Assembly: GCA_013396915.1 (NCBI GenBank)
Contig: VWZL01001295.1
Coordinates: 249,690-313,689, forward strand
Source: Stercorarius parasiticus
Taxonomy: Eukaryota > Chordata > Aves > Charadriiformes > Stercorariidae
Length of the DNA stretch: 64,000 bases
Direction of reading: 5' to 3'
Shown here: one piece after another, positions 38,113 through 52,400 of the stretch
How the letters are laid out: each line of letters starts with the position of its first letter
Numbering within the stretch: the first letter of the stretch is position 1
Made by a program: the position numbers and the translations under genes
Notes under the pieces: generated by a model
What the model was told of the DNA's origin: nothing
Databases searched by the model: none
The model's input: the letters and a program-made list of their open reading frames with translations, nothing else

Positions 38113-39983
38113 TGTACTTCAGTGACAGACTTAGCCTCCACACTAAACAGCAACTCCTGATGCTCCCAATACATCCAACTCTTCACCTCTTAGTTGTCAA
38201 AGGAGGAGGAAAATAATGAAGGCATATACCAGGGCATTTCTGAGGATCCTGCTGCTTCACAAAGCCTATTATATTATCAAGTGCCCACCTGCACACTTTC
38301 CCTATCTGAGATTCCTCCTGCTATCGGATAAGACAGACTTGCTAGGTGTAAGCAGTGCTCTCTACAACTCAAGATTTCCTGGTGGCCCCATCTTGCCAGT
38401 ATTTGACACTGTGTTGGCACACACAGCAGTCTCAGCAGGGCAATATCAAGGCAGCCTCAGCGTAAGGAGCTTTGCTCCTTTTTAGGCACACATTTTGTTT
38501 GATGAAACAGTGAGAAAGGTTCACTCTCCTGCAAGACCATAACTGCTCCACGCCTAGTTAACAAGAGTTTTTCTGCGGATTTGTGCTCCGTGTGAATTCA
38601 ACGGGGACAGTCCTGTCTGACACAGGACCAAAAGTTGGAGTCTCTCCCTGTCCTCTATTGCAAACTCAACCAGAACAGTTCTGGCAGGATAACACAACGG
38701 CAGGAAAGGGTACATCTTCAGTAATTTTATTGTGCACGTGGAGAACAAGAGTTTTGTCACCAACTTAAACGAGAAGGATTAGGCCACTGTAGAGGTGGGG
38801 GGAAATCAGAAGCAAAAGCTTGTGATTCACTGGGCTGGAACAAGCCTACTAAATAAGGTCAATGCAATGCTCAGCTATGAGACAGCCACGCTCTTAACTC
38901 CTGAGCATCAAATCACCATTACTGGTTTAACGCCACAGGAGATCGCATCTGCCGACTTGCTGCCCTAAGAGCAGCTACAGAGAAAGCGTTAATTTCCCAT
39001 AAAATTTACATCTATCAGGAACTTCTTCCTCTCTCTGCCCTGCTTGATTGCTTGCTTGATTCATGTTTTTCTGTCACGTGAACTCAGACCAGCATTTTCA
39101 ACTTCAGTGGCTAGAGGCAGGCACCTACACCTGCTTGCAAGTCCTTCAGTAGCTTCCGAAGTGCTGAACTACTGAGAATTCCCATTGCCATCAGCTGGAG
39201 CTGCAGTGGCTCAGCACCTCTGGAGGGAACAACCTTCTCAGTGTTTCAGTACAGATCTGGCAATTTGAACACTTCCACGTGAAAATTTTCCTCCTCACTT
39301 TAAACACTCCAGTAAGTAAAGGTGAAACAGCACACTGCCACTGGAAAACCAGCCATGGGTGGCCAGGGATCCCCTTGGTTATCAATGTTCCCAATAACCC
39401 CATATATAGAAAAGAACAGATTAACAACCTCACTAACTGTGTTCATGCTCGTGGACTCTCAAGGCTCCTTATAAGCATGATTTAGTATCAGCACTGTTCT
39501 AAACAGTGCAATAGACCCCCTATAACTGATGCTCTTGCTTTACAGAGAAAAAAGCTGCCTAACAAGCCCTTCCCTCTACCCTCAGTTACCTCAGAGTATT
39601 TCACTCAGTGTTTTTCAACATCTCGGATGTGGAAATCAAGCTATCCTTACTAAATAAGCAGAAAGCTTCAAGGTATAGCATAAATCTCCCAAATTTCCTC
39701 TCTGCACAGACTTGGAAGACAGTTTTGCTAGCGTGCTTATGGCAGTATTCTCAAACAAAAGGCATTCATAGAAAACGACCTTACTCTCTGTAACTGCAGC
39801 TACAGTCGACACACAACATTTGTATCTTTTGAGGTGACAAGAATCCAGGGAGCCTGTTTGTATTACAGTAGCAACCCCAAGCCTGAAATACAATGTATTT
39901 ATATGGTCATCAGAATGGTAATATCTTATTTTCTGAATGGTCCTAGATGCACTTACCCTTACAAGATTGAAGGAAGGGAATTT

Positions 39984-39998
39984 CCCCCCCCACCCCCC
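39984..39998. repeat. C-rich homopolymer tract
   Basis: Two C runs (about 8 and 6 bases) are split by a single A. The minus strand, which is the sense strand of CASTOR2, therefore carries two long G runs. Smaller C runs occur near 44365 and 45882. Confidence 0.75.
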
Positions 39999-42900
39999 GT
40001 TCTTGTTTTACAGATCAAATTTGAGAATTCAAAGCTGCCTGCGCTACCATTCTAGGTTTCTTGTGTGGTCTTAGGCTAGTCTCTTTGCTCTGTGAGCTCC
40101 CTTTCACATCTATCTCAGAAAAAAAAGTTTGAGAAAGACTGGCATTACCACACTTTGACAAAAAGCCCAGAAACTCTGGTGCAAACCGAGTAGGCTGAGC
40201 CCTTTCAAGGATGGAGTCAACAGAGTGGAGCACAATCACTAGAAAGCAATTAGAAGACACTGAAGTTTGATTAAAAGCAAAGGCACGGAGACCACACTAG
40301 AGAGAAGCACGTAGGCACTGCTGGGCTCAGCCCATGTTAACAGCCCCTATCAGCCTGTTTTTTCAAAGTGAAGAATTGCAGGGATGCCAGACAAATGAGA
40401 AGAGCAGCAAGAACCAATTCAGTCAGACCAGAGGAAAAAAATCTTTATAATTGCTCAAAAGGCCAACTTAAGCAAAAACCTAGCGTGGTAACACAGCAAC
40501 CCTTCCCCCAGCCTGCAACTCGGGCTTTGGAGCAGAACTGAACCCATCCACAGCATTCATCCTTCTGCCCTCCCCGCTTGCAACGGAACAGAGTGAAAAC
40601 TGAGTAACCTGAACCCCATTAGCAAAAGAACCCAAAGCAAGAGCTGCAGCCCAGATCTCCGTAACCAGGCACTTGCCCACATGCTCACCTTTCACAGCTA
40701 AAGTCACTAGTTTAAGGAATAACATTGACAAAGCATCAAAATCGAGACTAAGCACTATCATGCACAGAAAGAAAAAAGAGTTCATGCGTTTCCATGGGGA
40801 TAGCTGTGATTGCGTATTTAGCGGCAGTAAGATAAGGCAGCATGCATGATCAGCACACCAATTTCCTGGACAGCAGAACAGCCACAACACCTAAAAGCCG
40901 GGACAGACACAAAATGACAGACGGCAGATTTCCATTCAGGCTTTAATGTCGAGGCAGTATTTTCCGCAGAGCAGGAGCTGGTGGAGAAGGTTCCTGCTAT
41001 TTCATGTCTTGAGATCAGACAAGTGATGCCTTAACTCCTCCCCGGATTTGCTTGTTATAGAAATCCCAGCGGAGGAGGCCTGCCACATCTAAAGAAGCGG
41101 AAGTCCCACGACTCCTCCCTCCCAATTTCAGAGTGCCAGAAAGCAGCATCAGATCTCACCACTTACATGTGGGAAGAACAGGGAAACACAGGGGCTGGGG
41201 ACACACGGCACAGGGTCTTGGGACACATGGCAGACAGGAACATACGGGATGGTGCAGGAAAAGAGGATACAGCGGGGGTCCAAGCACTGTTTGCAGAGGA
41301 CTCCCAGCAAAGTGCTGTTTTTCTGTGGAACCCCACGCACCAAACTGTGGGCAGCCCCCAGATCAATCAGACACCTGCATGGCCAGTAGGCAAGTTCGCC
41401 ATTTGGGAACTACGCAAAAAAGAGCTGAAAAGCCCTAAAGGGAGACAAAGCAAGAGGTTTTCTTGCTGACTGTAAGGCCTGACAGGGCTGTAGCGTAGTG
41501 CTGCAGGGCAGCAAACACCACCTGCACCAGCCAGTGCCGCAGGAGCATCCTCAGAGCGGCCATTAAAACCTTCTTGATGTTAGATGCTCAAAAATAGAAT
41601 AAGGCAAAGGAATGCAGCAAAATTAATAAAAATGTAAAACTTTTCTACGAACGAGGCCACTTCTGCACGTGTTTATGTCAATATTTTTGCGCCCTAACCA
41701 GCGCGGGGCAGAGATCAGGGGTTGGTTTCTTACACAGCTGCACTTTTGTGCTAATTCTTTTATGAAAGCAAACAAGCCATTTATAGGCAGCCCAAATGCG
41801 CACAGACACACAGCAAAAGCATGCAGTTATAGAAGGCCTGATAAAATTAAACTCCCCAATGAATTTCAATTATATTCCTTCAACAGCTTAATAAATGGCA
41901 AGCTTAAACTACTGGCAAAAACAAAGTCATTTGACTGGTCACTGAAGCACATTTCTATGGCTTATGTAATTATACCCATGTGGCAAAGCTGTAGCATTTG
42001 AAGTCCTGTTTAAAGAAAAGGAAGAAATTAAAAAACAACCAATTACTGTATGCCGGCCCAAAGATTTCAGTACAAAGCTCTATGCTGGCAAATAGCCTGA
42101 AATCACCAGAGCAGGGGATAATTTGTGTCTAATGCTGCCAGGGAAAAATGGGGCTCTGAAGGCTGACACCTCAGACACCCACACAGGGACAATGCAGCAT
42201 CCAGCATCACTCACCGGGGTTTTCAACAGCCTATTTCACATTACTGCCCAATACTTAGCATTCAGGACATGCGTTGTCTACAAACGTATTTTTACAAATA
42301 GATCTACACATCTCCCTGAAGCAAACAGGTATAAATTGTCATTAACTTCATCACTTTCATCTTCACACATGGGAGCAGGGATAAAACCAACTTCCAACGC
42401 CAAGTTTAACATTAATCTAGATGCCATGTCTGTGCTCAGCTCAGACATCTCACCCCTTCATTCCCATATCTGCTCCACAGAGAGCGTAATGCTCCTACCA
42501 TCCCTCTGCACTCCTACTGCTGGAAATGGAAATTGGAAGCAGCTATCAGGCAAATTTAAGAACTCCTGAATTCGGACAGTGACCCCTGAAAACAGAGTCA
42601 GGAGAGCATGGATCTGCTACAAAAGATAAAATAGGCTTTACTGCAGAATCAGAAGAGTAGCAAATCATTAATTGAACTTTGAAATTTATAGTTTAAGGCC
42701 CAAAAGACTGTTGCATCACTCAAGCCAGGCCCCTTTTAGTGCCAGTATCACACTGGAGCTGGGCTTCAGGCAATGAAGGATGAAGGACTCTGGAAAAGAA
42801 ACATTTCCAGGACCGTTTTCTGATGCTCCCCAAGACTGGGCATGTAGCAGGAAGGGTGCTGTGAAACCAGCACATCCAGAATCCTCAGAAACAGACATGT

Positions 42901-43540
42901 GAAAACAATAAAACACAGACCAACAGACAGTCCAGGACCAGGAGTCAGGATAGTATCATCTACCCAAAAACCACACAAGCATTCATTTTGGGGGAGCTTT
43001 GCACTACAGCAGATCCCATCCATTCTTAAGATAAGCCCTTCTCACAAATTCTCAGTCATTTGCCAGGTAGTTCCTGCCACAGAAACCAGGAAAATACTTT
43101 TTTTTTTTTTTGCGGGTAACTCCAAACAACCTTTTGGTCAGCTGAAGGCAATTGCTGCACAACTCTACCCCAGCCAGCAATAGCCCTCTGCTGACAAGCA
43201 GCCAAGGCACAAGGCGGTTGTCAGCTGCAGAGCCGTCGCTCACCACTTTCCTTCCCAGACTACAGCTGTTGAGTAGTAAATATCAGCATAATTAGAAAGA
43301 AGGGGAAAACACACAAACAAATCTAACCGACCAGGCGACAACAGCAGCACTGCAAGAACCCCATCCTGAAGTCAGCTGCATTCTTGGCGTGCTGTTGATG
43401 CCCTAAAGCTGCGCTGGAGGATGACAACATGGCAAAATGCAAGACTTGCCCTACACGTCCCCTATACAAAGCTACGACTGTCCCTCTAGCAATCTCCTTA
43501 TCTAGACAGACACAGCAGGAAAGGGTGAAGATAGAAGGAC

Positions 43541-43590
43541 ATTTACCCTGCTTTGCAGATAGGGAAAGGAGGCTGAGAAATTAAGGCCAG
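43541..43590 (-). repeat. probable MIR relic, antisense
   Basis: The plus strand reads 'tttaccctgctttgcagatagggaaaggaggctgagaaattaagg', matching the complement of the MIR core (ATCCCCATTTTACAGATGAGGAAACTGAGGCACAGAGAGGTTAAG in segments) with one small insertion. The flanks are too diverged to assign. Confidence 0.55.
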
Positions 43591-46500
43591 AAATGCCAAT
43601 ACTCGTCTTCAAGAAGGTTTTTGCTGCCCAAAGATGGGCTGTTGCTCTTGAAACCTGTGAAGCAGCTGTAGTGGCAGTACTGAAACTGAACAGCAGAGCC
43701 CAAGTCCCAGCTCAAAGATTAACCCCAGCCCTCCCTTTACAGCCTACAGAAGCACTTGCAAGTCCCTGTTTGTAGCCCATGGATAAAGCCTAGCTCTTGC
43801 CAGCACCAGCTATGTCTCCATTCACTCCTGACATGCTCCTTGTGCCAAGAAGGCTGCTCCCTCCAGGAAGGCTGCAGAGATGCCTCCAACCCCTCACAGA
43901 TTTGTTTCTACTGTTGTGGAATAGTAGACATCTACTATTGTGTAAGGAAAAATGAAGAGAATGGGGAGATAGCAGAGATAGCAGGAGACAAAGTTCCCAT
44001 CCCAGGGAAAACTAGAAGTTTCTCACTTCCTACTGGTGGGCAGGTCTTGGGAGAGCAGCCATGGAGGCTGCCACCATCCCCTGGGCTGCTGCTGGGAGCA
44101 GAGGGGATGCAGCACTCCAGATTATGTTGGTGACCCTGCCTGCTGTGCTGGAAGGAAACACAGGCAAGCCACAGCCGCAGGGATCTCAGGGCTGCCTTTC
44201 CACCTCCAAATCAGTATTTAAAGTTACAGTGGGAGAAAATGGCTACTTGTTGGTACAAAATTATTTAGTTGTGACAAGAAATCCCAGCTGAGCCATAGAC
44301 GAGACACACGAGGAGAGCAATTTTTCCTACCTGTTTAGTGAATGAACTGTGTAATTCTATGCTCCCCCCCATAGATGTGTTGTTACACATTTAAGCAGTG
44401 TTGCTACAGTGCAGTAATTGCAGCTCAAATACAGTATTTGTATTTATTGGTGCAGTTCCAAAAGTTGCACTCTAATATACCCTGATAGGGACACCATAAA
44501 CTATTTTTTGATCCTATGGACACAGACAGCTTTCCCCCTGAACAGCCTGCAGGTATTGCATTGCAGCAGATCAGATAGCTACACACTGTTTTGAAGCTTT
44601 GCACATTAAGCATTGCTAGAAGTAAGCGCTTGCTGCCATAGACTGCTCGGACTGGAAGAATGGAGAACGTAACACCATAGCAAAGGGAAGTGATCATTTC
44701 TTAAAATGATCTAGCTAGCTGCCACTCATCCATTTAGTCCGCATACTAAAAGAGACTTCCAGCTATCATCTGCAATGCGTCTGTCTGCTTACACTTAACA
44801 CCACCCCACTGTCCCCCAGTAATAAATACAACTGCACAGTAAGACAAGTTTTCTTGCAGCCTGATCTATAAAAAGCAGCTGGCTTCCCTTCCCTCTCCCA
44901 ACACTACCTTGGGTTTCCTGATACTTTTGGAAACCTAACAGGGTTTTTATTGAGCAAGCTGGCATTGGGTAGCTATGAACATGAATTCTAACCCTACCTC
45001 TCTAAATATTACTTACAAGGTCAACATCTCTCATCTACCCTTCACCCTGCCCTCCAAAACAAACAATAAACACAAACCTTCTGTAGCCCCTTTTGAGTTT
45101 TTGGAAGCTACCAAGCATAAAATTAAGATACCACCTAGTTGTGTACTCTGCTTAAATACCTTTGGCTGACGTGGAGAGAGAGGAGTCATATTCAGGGGTA
45201 CTCGAATAGAGCTAAAGTTAATAAGGGTAAAATTCCTACTTGCAACCGAAGCGGGAGCAGACCAACATGGCAAATGCTGGTTCACAGACAGATGCTTATC
45301 CCTTCTCCTCATCCCCTGAAATGTTGCTTGTAAACTAGACAATTGAGGGCATCCATTTTAGAAAACCCATCACCACACACCACTTCCATTTTAGCAATTC
45401 TTACTTGGTCGGCAGAGATGCAAGGGATACAAGAACGGCAGGCACATCTCAGCCCTATACCTTACTGCCATCAGACCACCAAACAGACTAAAAGCCAACA
45501 GGAACAAGGACAGAAGAAAAGGAGAACCCTGCAGCAAGCAGAAGATAGGAGGGCAGGATTAACCTAAAGCCAACTCTGGTTTTTGAGCGTAACAAAGAAA
45601 AAGTCTCAGTACCAAGGTGCCTTGCTATGGCTCAGCTCTGCCCTAGACATTTGTGCTCTCTGCAAATCTTAGCTCTCACTCTGAAGGGGAAGGAAACCCC
45701 ATTGCAATGGCACAGATTAGGTTAACACGTCCAGTTGTGGTTTCCCAGATTTTGCCACACTTCTGTCCATTGCTGTGTAGCCTCTTTTTTCCAATCACCC
45801 TCAAACCTCCTTGGATTAAGCCTCTCCGCAGACAGTTTTACTCCACCTTCTACACTCAGGCCAAGACAATGTCATTGGTGTCCCCCCCCCAAAAGCCCCA
45901 TTTTGCTAACAGAACTTATGATTCCTCCCTGCACTATGGTGTCACATGCACTCTTCATTAAGAGATTGGTAATGAAAGGGCCAAGTCCTGTTTCTCTTGT
46001 CTGACATCCTTACGCTGGAACATTGCCCCATTTAGGGTACTTCATCACCATATGGCCCAGGTCAGTCTTCTGTGCCATGCTGGACTCCACAAGCCTGGCA
46101 GAAAGAGCCAGGTACAGGTTGTTCTGCGGTGGATTTGACCCCTCATGAGTTCATCAGTTGCCTTGTTTTAAGAAGTGCAGAACTGCTTGTGCAATGTTGT
46201 TTTGGTGAAGAAATAGTTTATTATTTATGGCATGTTTTTCCAGGGAAATATATATTCAGGCTTGAGTATAACCTTAAAAGTAGGCTGAGAGTACATCAGG
46301 GAGTAAGAATGAGTTGAGCTAATGACTTGCTCAGATTCAGCCTCTGCTTTCTGCACTGTTTATTGAGGGAATAAGCTGCTCCTACAGCACAACTCAGTAT
46401 CAGAGCATTTAACCTGTACACATCATCTCCTCTCTGCAGTCCACACACAAGTATTCTGGGATCTGTACATGTCTGTAATAGGAGGCAATTCATCAATAAC

Positions 46501-49360
46501 CTCTCCTTCCCAGGTCCTCAAGGAGTATTTACCCAACTCTCAGGTAAATGAGGCAAGACAGAGCACGTCTTGTTCCCAGAACCAGCCCCTCTCTATCAAG
46601 TGTTAGACACATTTGCTGAAAAACAAATTAGAGCATGTTAAAACACTTCACTTAATTAAAAATAATCCTAACAGTATCACAAAGGTAAAAGTAATTCAAT
46701 GTTTTGGTTAAACACTGAAAACAGAACCTAAGTCTGTGAGATCACTCTGTGCATACTAAGTAGTGCTTTACTTTTAAAGCATACTAATGCAGCAAAAAGA
46801 AAAGTGATCTGAATTGGCTTTTTAATCACACAACTTATCCTGTAAATAACTATCAAAAATCATCTTGACATAGATAAAGGTCATGATAGAGATTTTTTTT
46901 TTTCAGCGTTAAAAATTGGTAAGATGCACCATCAATACTTTGACTTTCAATAAAAAAACAAACCCAGAAAAATTCAAATTTCTTCCCTCCTCCAGGGTCT
47001 ATCTTTTCTCCAGCTTTACAAGTAATACCTTAAGTAGATACCTGGCTCCTCGCACAAGCATGACAGAACAAATCCACTGCCTTTTACAAAACACGGATGA
47101 ACTACATGACAAAGAGCTCCTCTAAACTCTAACTTGCAACCTCCCCCAGTGTCACAGAGGTGGTGGGGCACATTCTCCTTCCAGCAAGCAGTAAGATCTT
47201 TCAGTTTCCCACCGAAGTCTGACCACAGATTGTCAGAGATTTCCACTGGTGTCCAACAGGCAGTTCATAAGAAATGGATCTCTCTGGCACACCTGGTTTT
47301 GGCTATGAAAAGCTAGAGGGGAAAAAAAAAATACAAAAGAAAGAATGGAAGAAAAATATGGAAGGAAATTTGCAGCAAGCCTCCTTCATTTAAGTGTGGT
47401 AGAATAAGCCTTCACCATGACTTTTTTTTAACTTGTTTTTTTTTCCTTTCAATCTCCTTGACGGTGCCTTCAAAGAGAAAGCAACATACATCTTAACTTT
47501 TCCAGCACTATGCTTTACTTCAGACTTCCTTCGGAAAATACATCAAAAGTTATTTATAAGAACAAAAAAGCAAAAAACCACAAATTACTCATTTCTTGGC
47601 ATTCAGATAACAGGAATGCTCTAGGAAGACAAAAGCAAAGTTTCAGGTTTTGCACAAATGTATGTCTGCTTAAGAAGGTAAAGCCCATTGCTCTGGATAG
47701 CTTTTATTCATTTCATTTTTACTGTTACCACTTGATGCCAAAATACATCTTTCCTGAAGAATTATGTACTTGGATCACTAAAGCCAACAAAATTTTCACC
47801 ACTGAATGCAACGAAAGCAGGATCTAGGCTGCGGTGCCGAGCATATCTATGTCCAGTTATTTTGAGAACATAAATTAACACTGAAGCATCCATCTGGCAT
47901 AACAGATTGTTTGGTGCACTCCGTCCCCTGCTAATTAATCGATTAGCTCTACTGGGTAATAAGAGAGTTTTCTGCCTGGTTCTCCCATCGGAGGCCGGGC
48001 TGGCTGACTGCAGACTTGACGAGTAACGGCTCACACTGACATCGGGCCTTTTAAAGCCCTTTCAATGAAACGACAGCAGGCAGGAAATTCCTTGGCCTAA
48101 AACTATTTTGGAGAGAAGAGGTGGTTACGTTTATTGATTAAAAACTGTCCTTTTGTGAAGGGTTTGCAGGTATCAAAGCTCTTATGATTTGACAATGTGG
48201 AGAAAAAGAAAAGAACTGACAAATTTCCCACAGCCCCTGCCAAAAACAGCACAGGCCTACAGTAAAATGCAGCAGGTTGAACACACCGATTCCCGGACCC
48301 AGTGGTGGAGCCCCAGGCCAGGTCACTTGGCAGCAGAGTCCTGACTCACTCGAGGCCGGGATAGGGGCCGTCCACCTTTGCCCCAGTCCTCCTGTCCTGC
48401 ACCGATGCTGGAGGGAACTTCTCAGGGCCTTCTGCTTGTAAACTCCACCCTTGTCCCCAGATATCAACTCATGAGAGTAACAGTCCCCGCTTGGGATGGA
48501 GCCCGGCAGCAGAGGACCACGCTGCAAGCGCTGAGTGATCACCACAGCGCCACAGGATGGGAAGGACATTCCAGTATTAACCTCACTCCTCATCTGAGCC
48601 ACCACCCTGAGCTGTAAGAAAGCTTGCTGAAAGCAGAAAACAGACTTCCACGACTCTGAAAATGCAGAAAACTTAGGGGATTTGCTTGATGCATCTATGT
48701 ATGCAATACGCCCTGGAAAGTGCTATGGTAGGAAACAGCCTGTATAGCTTTCGTGGCAACAACAGAACAGAAGTTAGGCTCTGTTTAAGCTCACTTGCTA
48801 GTGTATTTCCTGCAGTTTGGCTGGATTTAACCAGTCATTTATCTGCAGTTTCTTCCAACTACAAACTCGTGCTGCTGAAGGAGCAGACACAGCCCCTGGG
48901 AAGCCACCGACTGTGGCTCTGCTGCCCTGACTCACCGGGTGCGAGTACCTGCCTGCAGCCGCAGCCGTGCCTGGACCCAGCGTGGAGCCATTCAAACAAA
49001 CCCAGGAAGTCAAAAGTGCCTCTGTCAGGAACTGAGGGCTTAACTTACTTGAGACATTAACAACAAGAAAATTATTGCACATGAAAATGCTCTTTAAGGT
49101 CCTTTTTGTAGCTCAGTTCAGCAAGGTAAAGGGCAACAATAATTTCATTCCTCTCTCGGAACTCGCCTGTTTACATCAGCTAACAAGTGAAAATTCAGAA
49201 TAAGCTTGAGGAATAACAATTTTTCCTCAAAATCTGCCCATGTCATAAAGATAGTCCAAATACACTTTCTGGGAAATACAACTTTCTTGGAATCTGCCTT
49301 TCCAAATAACATTTATCTCCTCATCAGAATTGCGTGCTAAGGCAGGTCTCAGTGATCTAT
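43591..49360. other. unique intronic sequence
   Basis: There are no recognised genes or repeat families. The part from about 46.6 to 46.9 kb is AT-rich with several TTAAT/ATTA words. A GC-richer patch lies at about 48.3-48.6 kb, where a minus-strand frame of 155 codons (48138..48605) appears chance-like and matches nothing known. Confidence 0.55.
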
Positions 49361-49440
49361 GTAAGCACCTTAGGGCTGGGACCATCTCTCCCAGTGCAGG
49401 TCTGTGAAGTTCCTTATCACACTTGAGGGCGGTACAACAA
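49361..49440 (+). repeat. old interspersed-repeat tail (amniote-type)
   Basis: The stretch 'gtaagcaccttagggctgggaccatctctccc' then 'cttatcacacttgagggcggtacaacaa' follows the widespread tail 'gtaagctctttggggcagggaccatctctct' then 'gcacaatgggg...gcgctacaata' of old amniote interspersed repeats. The order and spacing agree. The family name is uncertain. Confidence 0.55.
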
Positions 49441-52400
49441 AAAAACACAAGTGCAAATGTCTGGAAATAAGATATCTTATGATCCAATGAGATACTCATC
49501 AAAATAGAAAGCGGATTAAACACTGTAACAGTTAGTTCAGTAAACAGCCCAGTTCTTTGCTACGGGGCCACCACTTCATTGCATAGGGTTTGACTCTAAG
49601 AGGGCATGCACACAACAGGCCGTTTTTGAGAAATGCGAGCTGCTCTCTGTACCTATGCAGAATTTTTTTAAATATCTGACATCAGAAAACAAGGACTTTC
49701 AGTTCCTGGCATCACCACAAAGCTGCCTCAAGACAGGCCAACAAGAAGTTTGTATAGCACAGGATATGGGAAAGAAGAAATATTTGGCTTATATGCTCAC
49801 AAATAACATAGTAAAAATTCAAATTAATTTTAAATCTCTCCTACAGGGTGTGAAATTGTGGCAGGCAGCCATTCTAATATCTGAACTACGTTTCAGCTAG
49901 GCATCACATGGAGAACGTGGGACCTATAGTCATACCGGGGCGGGGTCTTGAGCTTCCCACCTGTAACAAAAACCAAACAAAAAAAACCCTGTAACCAAAC
50001 AAGCCCAAGGTGCAAGGGAGAGGATTCAGGTCCTATGTGCTGGCTGGTCAACAAGTCTGGGATGCAGTGCCGAAGCTGCCAGAAGGATTGAGTGTGACTT
50101 TAAAATAAACACCTGTCACAAGGAAAACAACTGCAAAACAAAATGCCTTCATCAACCAACCATCCCGCCTGCCCTGGCCGTGCAGCCATCCATCAGCCGC
50201 CTTCACTCTGAGATACACTCTGTGCTTTAGTCGGCCACAGGTGGTCTGCTCAAGTAATAACTTGGCCATGAAGTAAAGCCTCATGAATGATCAAACACTA
50301 CCAGCACACAACGATGGCCCACGTTCCCCCCTCCCCCAAGTATTAAGTTAGATAACATGGCTTATTTTATCTCAGTACCACCCTGACTCCTGCAGCTCTT
50401 TGGTTCTATTTTTTCCCCTGCTCACTATTTCCTCACGCACCCCCTGGCAAACACCGAGTGAACACAAGCTTCGTAGCGCTGTAACACAGCAGCACTGCAG
50501 CTAGGAAGAGGAAGGCATGGTGAAAAGATCGGTCACTCCGCTACAAAGAGATGCAAATTATCGCTCTCCCTATGCGAAGGCAGGACAAGCCTCCAGTGAC
50601 TCCAGTACGAAACCTCCTGGAAGAAGGAAATGTAAAGATCAAGGTCAAAAAGAAAAAAGTAAGTGTTGCAGAAGGGAGAGGTTCCCCCAACAGCTTCAAA
50701 GGCCCCTTCAAAAAAAACTGCACACGCATCACGGATGCACGTGGCCACTCGCTGACCAAGATCCTGGTGCTGGTCAACAGAACAGAGGAGCCAGCCCAGC
50801 ACATGGTACAGAAGCGCAGCATGTGGCAGCCCTGTTCACTGTGCTTAAAGTTTATCTGCAAGGCTCAGCTTGGGAGTTCTTCAAACAGGGACTTCATGGA
50901 AGTTACTTGCTGAGAACACTGTTGATCTTTCAGAATCCAGAGGTGTGCAGACATTTCTCCATGCAAGCACCAGCCAATACAACAGGAGCAGCTATTATCC
51001 TTCAACGGCACAGGCTCAAAACTTGCAAGGACGGCTATTTCAAAGGCAAAAAAGGAAAAAGGAACGTCTTTCTCCTTCAGTTACTTCCTTATTTTAGTTC
51101 CTTCTGCTCATCAACCAGGGTCTGGCACTGTTCTTCCAGGAAGAGTTTCCAATAGATGCCCTTTGTTACCAAATCTAATTATTGCTCAACATGTTGATCC
51201 CATACCAAAAAGCCGCATCCCTGCAGTCTCCCATGTAGGAAATTCCAGGCTTTGTCACAACTTGGCTTGAGACAAGAAATAAAAGCTCTTCATGTTCAGA
51301 TGTCAAATAAGTCTTCCAAGCACTATCATTTATACAGCCATGAGTATTTAGTTCAAACCTCTATCACATGAGATCCACATGGTCATTACTCCTATCTCAA
51401 AGTCAATTAATCAATTCTCCTCTGGTATCCAAAGCCTCTATGTCAGTTTTATTTAGACACATATCCACACCCAGAGTTTACATCAAGGTCTTCTGGGCAG
51501 TGGGGAAGGGAGCGGGATGCAGCTGGAGACAAGGGAGACCTTTCTTCTGCAAAGACATGGGATCACATTCAGATGAATGATGTCCATAAACCTAGAGAGG
51601 TCAGGAACTGCTGAGGTACTGCAGCTTTGGAGCAAACCACTCCCCTCATTTAGCCTCCCGCATAATACTGGGCCATCATTCATTGCAACACGGTTAAGAA
51701 AGCAGGTATCATTTCTCCAAATCTCTACCTAGAATAATGTAATTATGCAAGACCAAACATTAAAAAAAAATTAAATAGGTTCAGGTTTGTTTGAAGAAAA
51801 ATCTAAAGTGAAAGCCTAGATACTAATCAGAGAAAGAAACACAGATTGAATACTTTTAAATAAAAACTCACCTTTTAAAGTCAGTCTTCCTATTTCTTGG
51901 GGCCCAGACTCCTAGAGTTTTTGGATATCTGGGTATGTCAATGCTGAAAATGGAATGTCCAGCCCACACCTACCTCATGCAGGTGTTCTGTGGCTTAACC
52001 ACTCTTAATGAAATGCTGCTGGTCCTTTGACAGCTATTTTTATTCAGAGTTTGTGGTAACGCCACTCCTAAAATAGCTGGCCAGCTATGAGAGGTCTCCA
52101 AGCAGCGTTTTCTCTGGTTCTGCCTGCCTACTGTGCAGCACTCAGCCTGCACACCCAGGCTAGAAGCAACCAAGCAGAAGCCAGAAGAGCCCAGCCAGCA
52201 GAATCAGCTTTCTGCACATCTTTTATACTCATATTCCACACAGCAATAATCAAAAAAAGATCCTTTACTGTAGCAACCTGGAGAAGCAACTCCAACAAGC
52301 CCACTACATCACATTCTTTCCATTTGGCCTCTGGCAAGTCTCTGCCTGTTTGAACAGATTCCATCAGCACTTGTCCACGTGGTGCTGTGCTGTTTTTTTT

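Larger units (their letters stand above)
31326..43540. other. unique intronic sequence
   Basis: There is no recognised repeat family except short tandem repeats (38071..38112) and a C-rich tract (39984..39998). Frames are short and chance-like. A block near 33.3 kb on the minus strand has a good donor (TTGAG|GTAACTG) with open frames upstream but no convincing acceptor. The region 41.17-41.47 kb is GC-richer with repeated 'gggacacatggcaca'-like words. Confidence 0.55.

Noticed and set aside
42123..42569. 148-codon plus-strand open frame
   Set aside because: Length is within chance expectation for 64 kb. There is no domain, no splice support and no family similarity.
48138..48605. 155-codon minus-strand open frame
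   Set aside because: It lies in a GC-richer patch where stops are rarer. Chance would give about one frame of this size, and no similarity is recognised.
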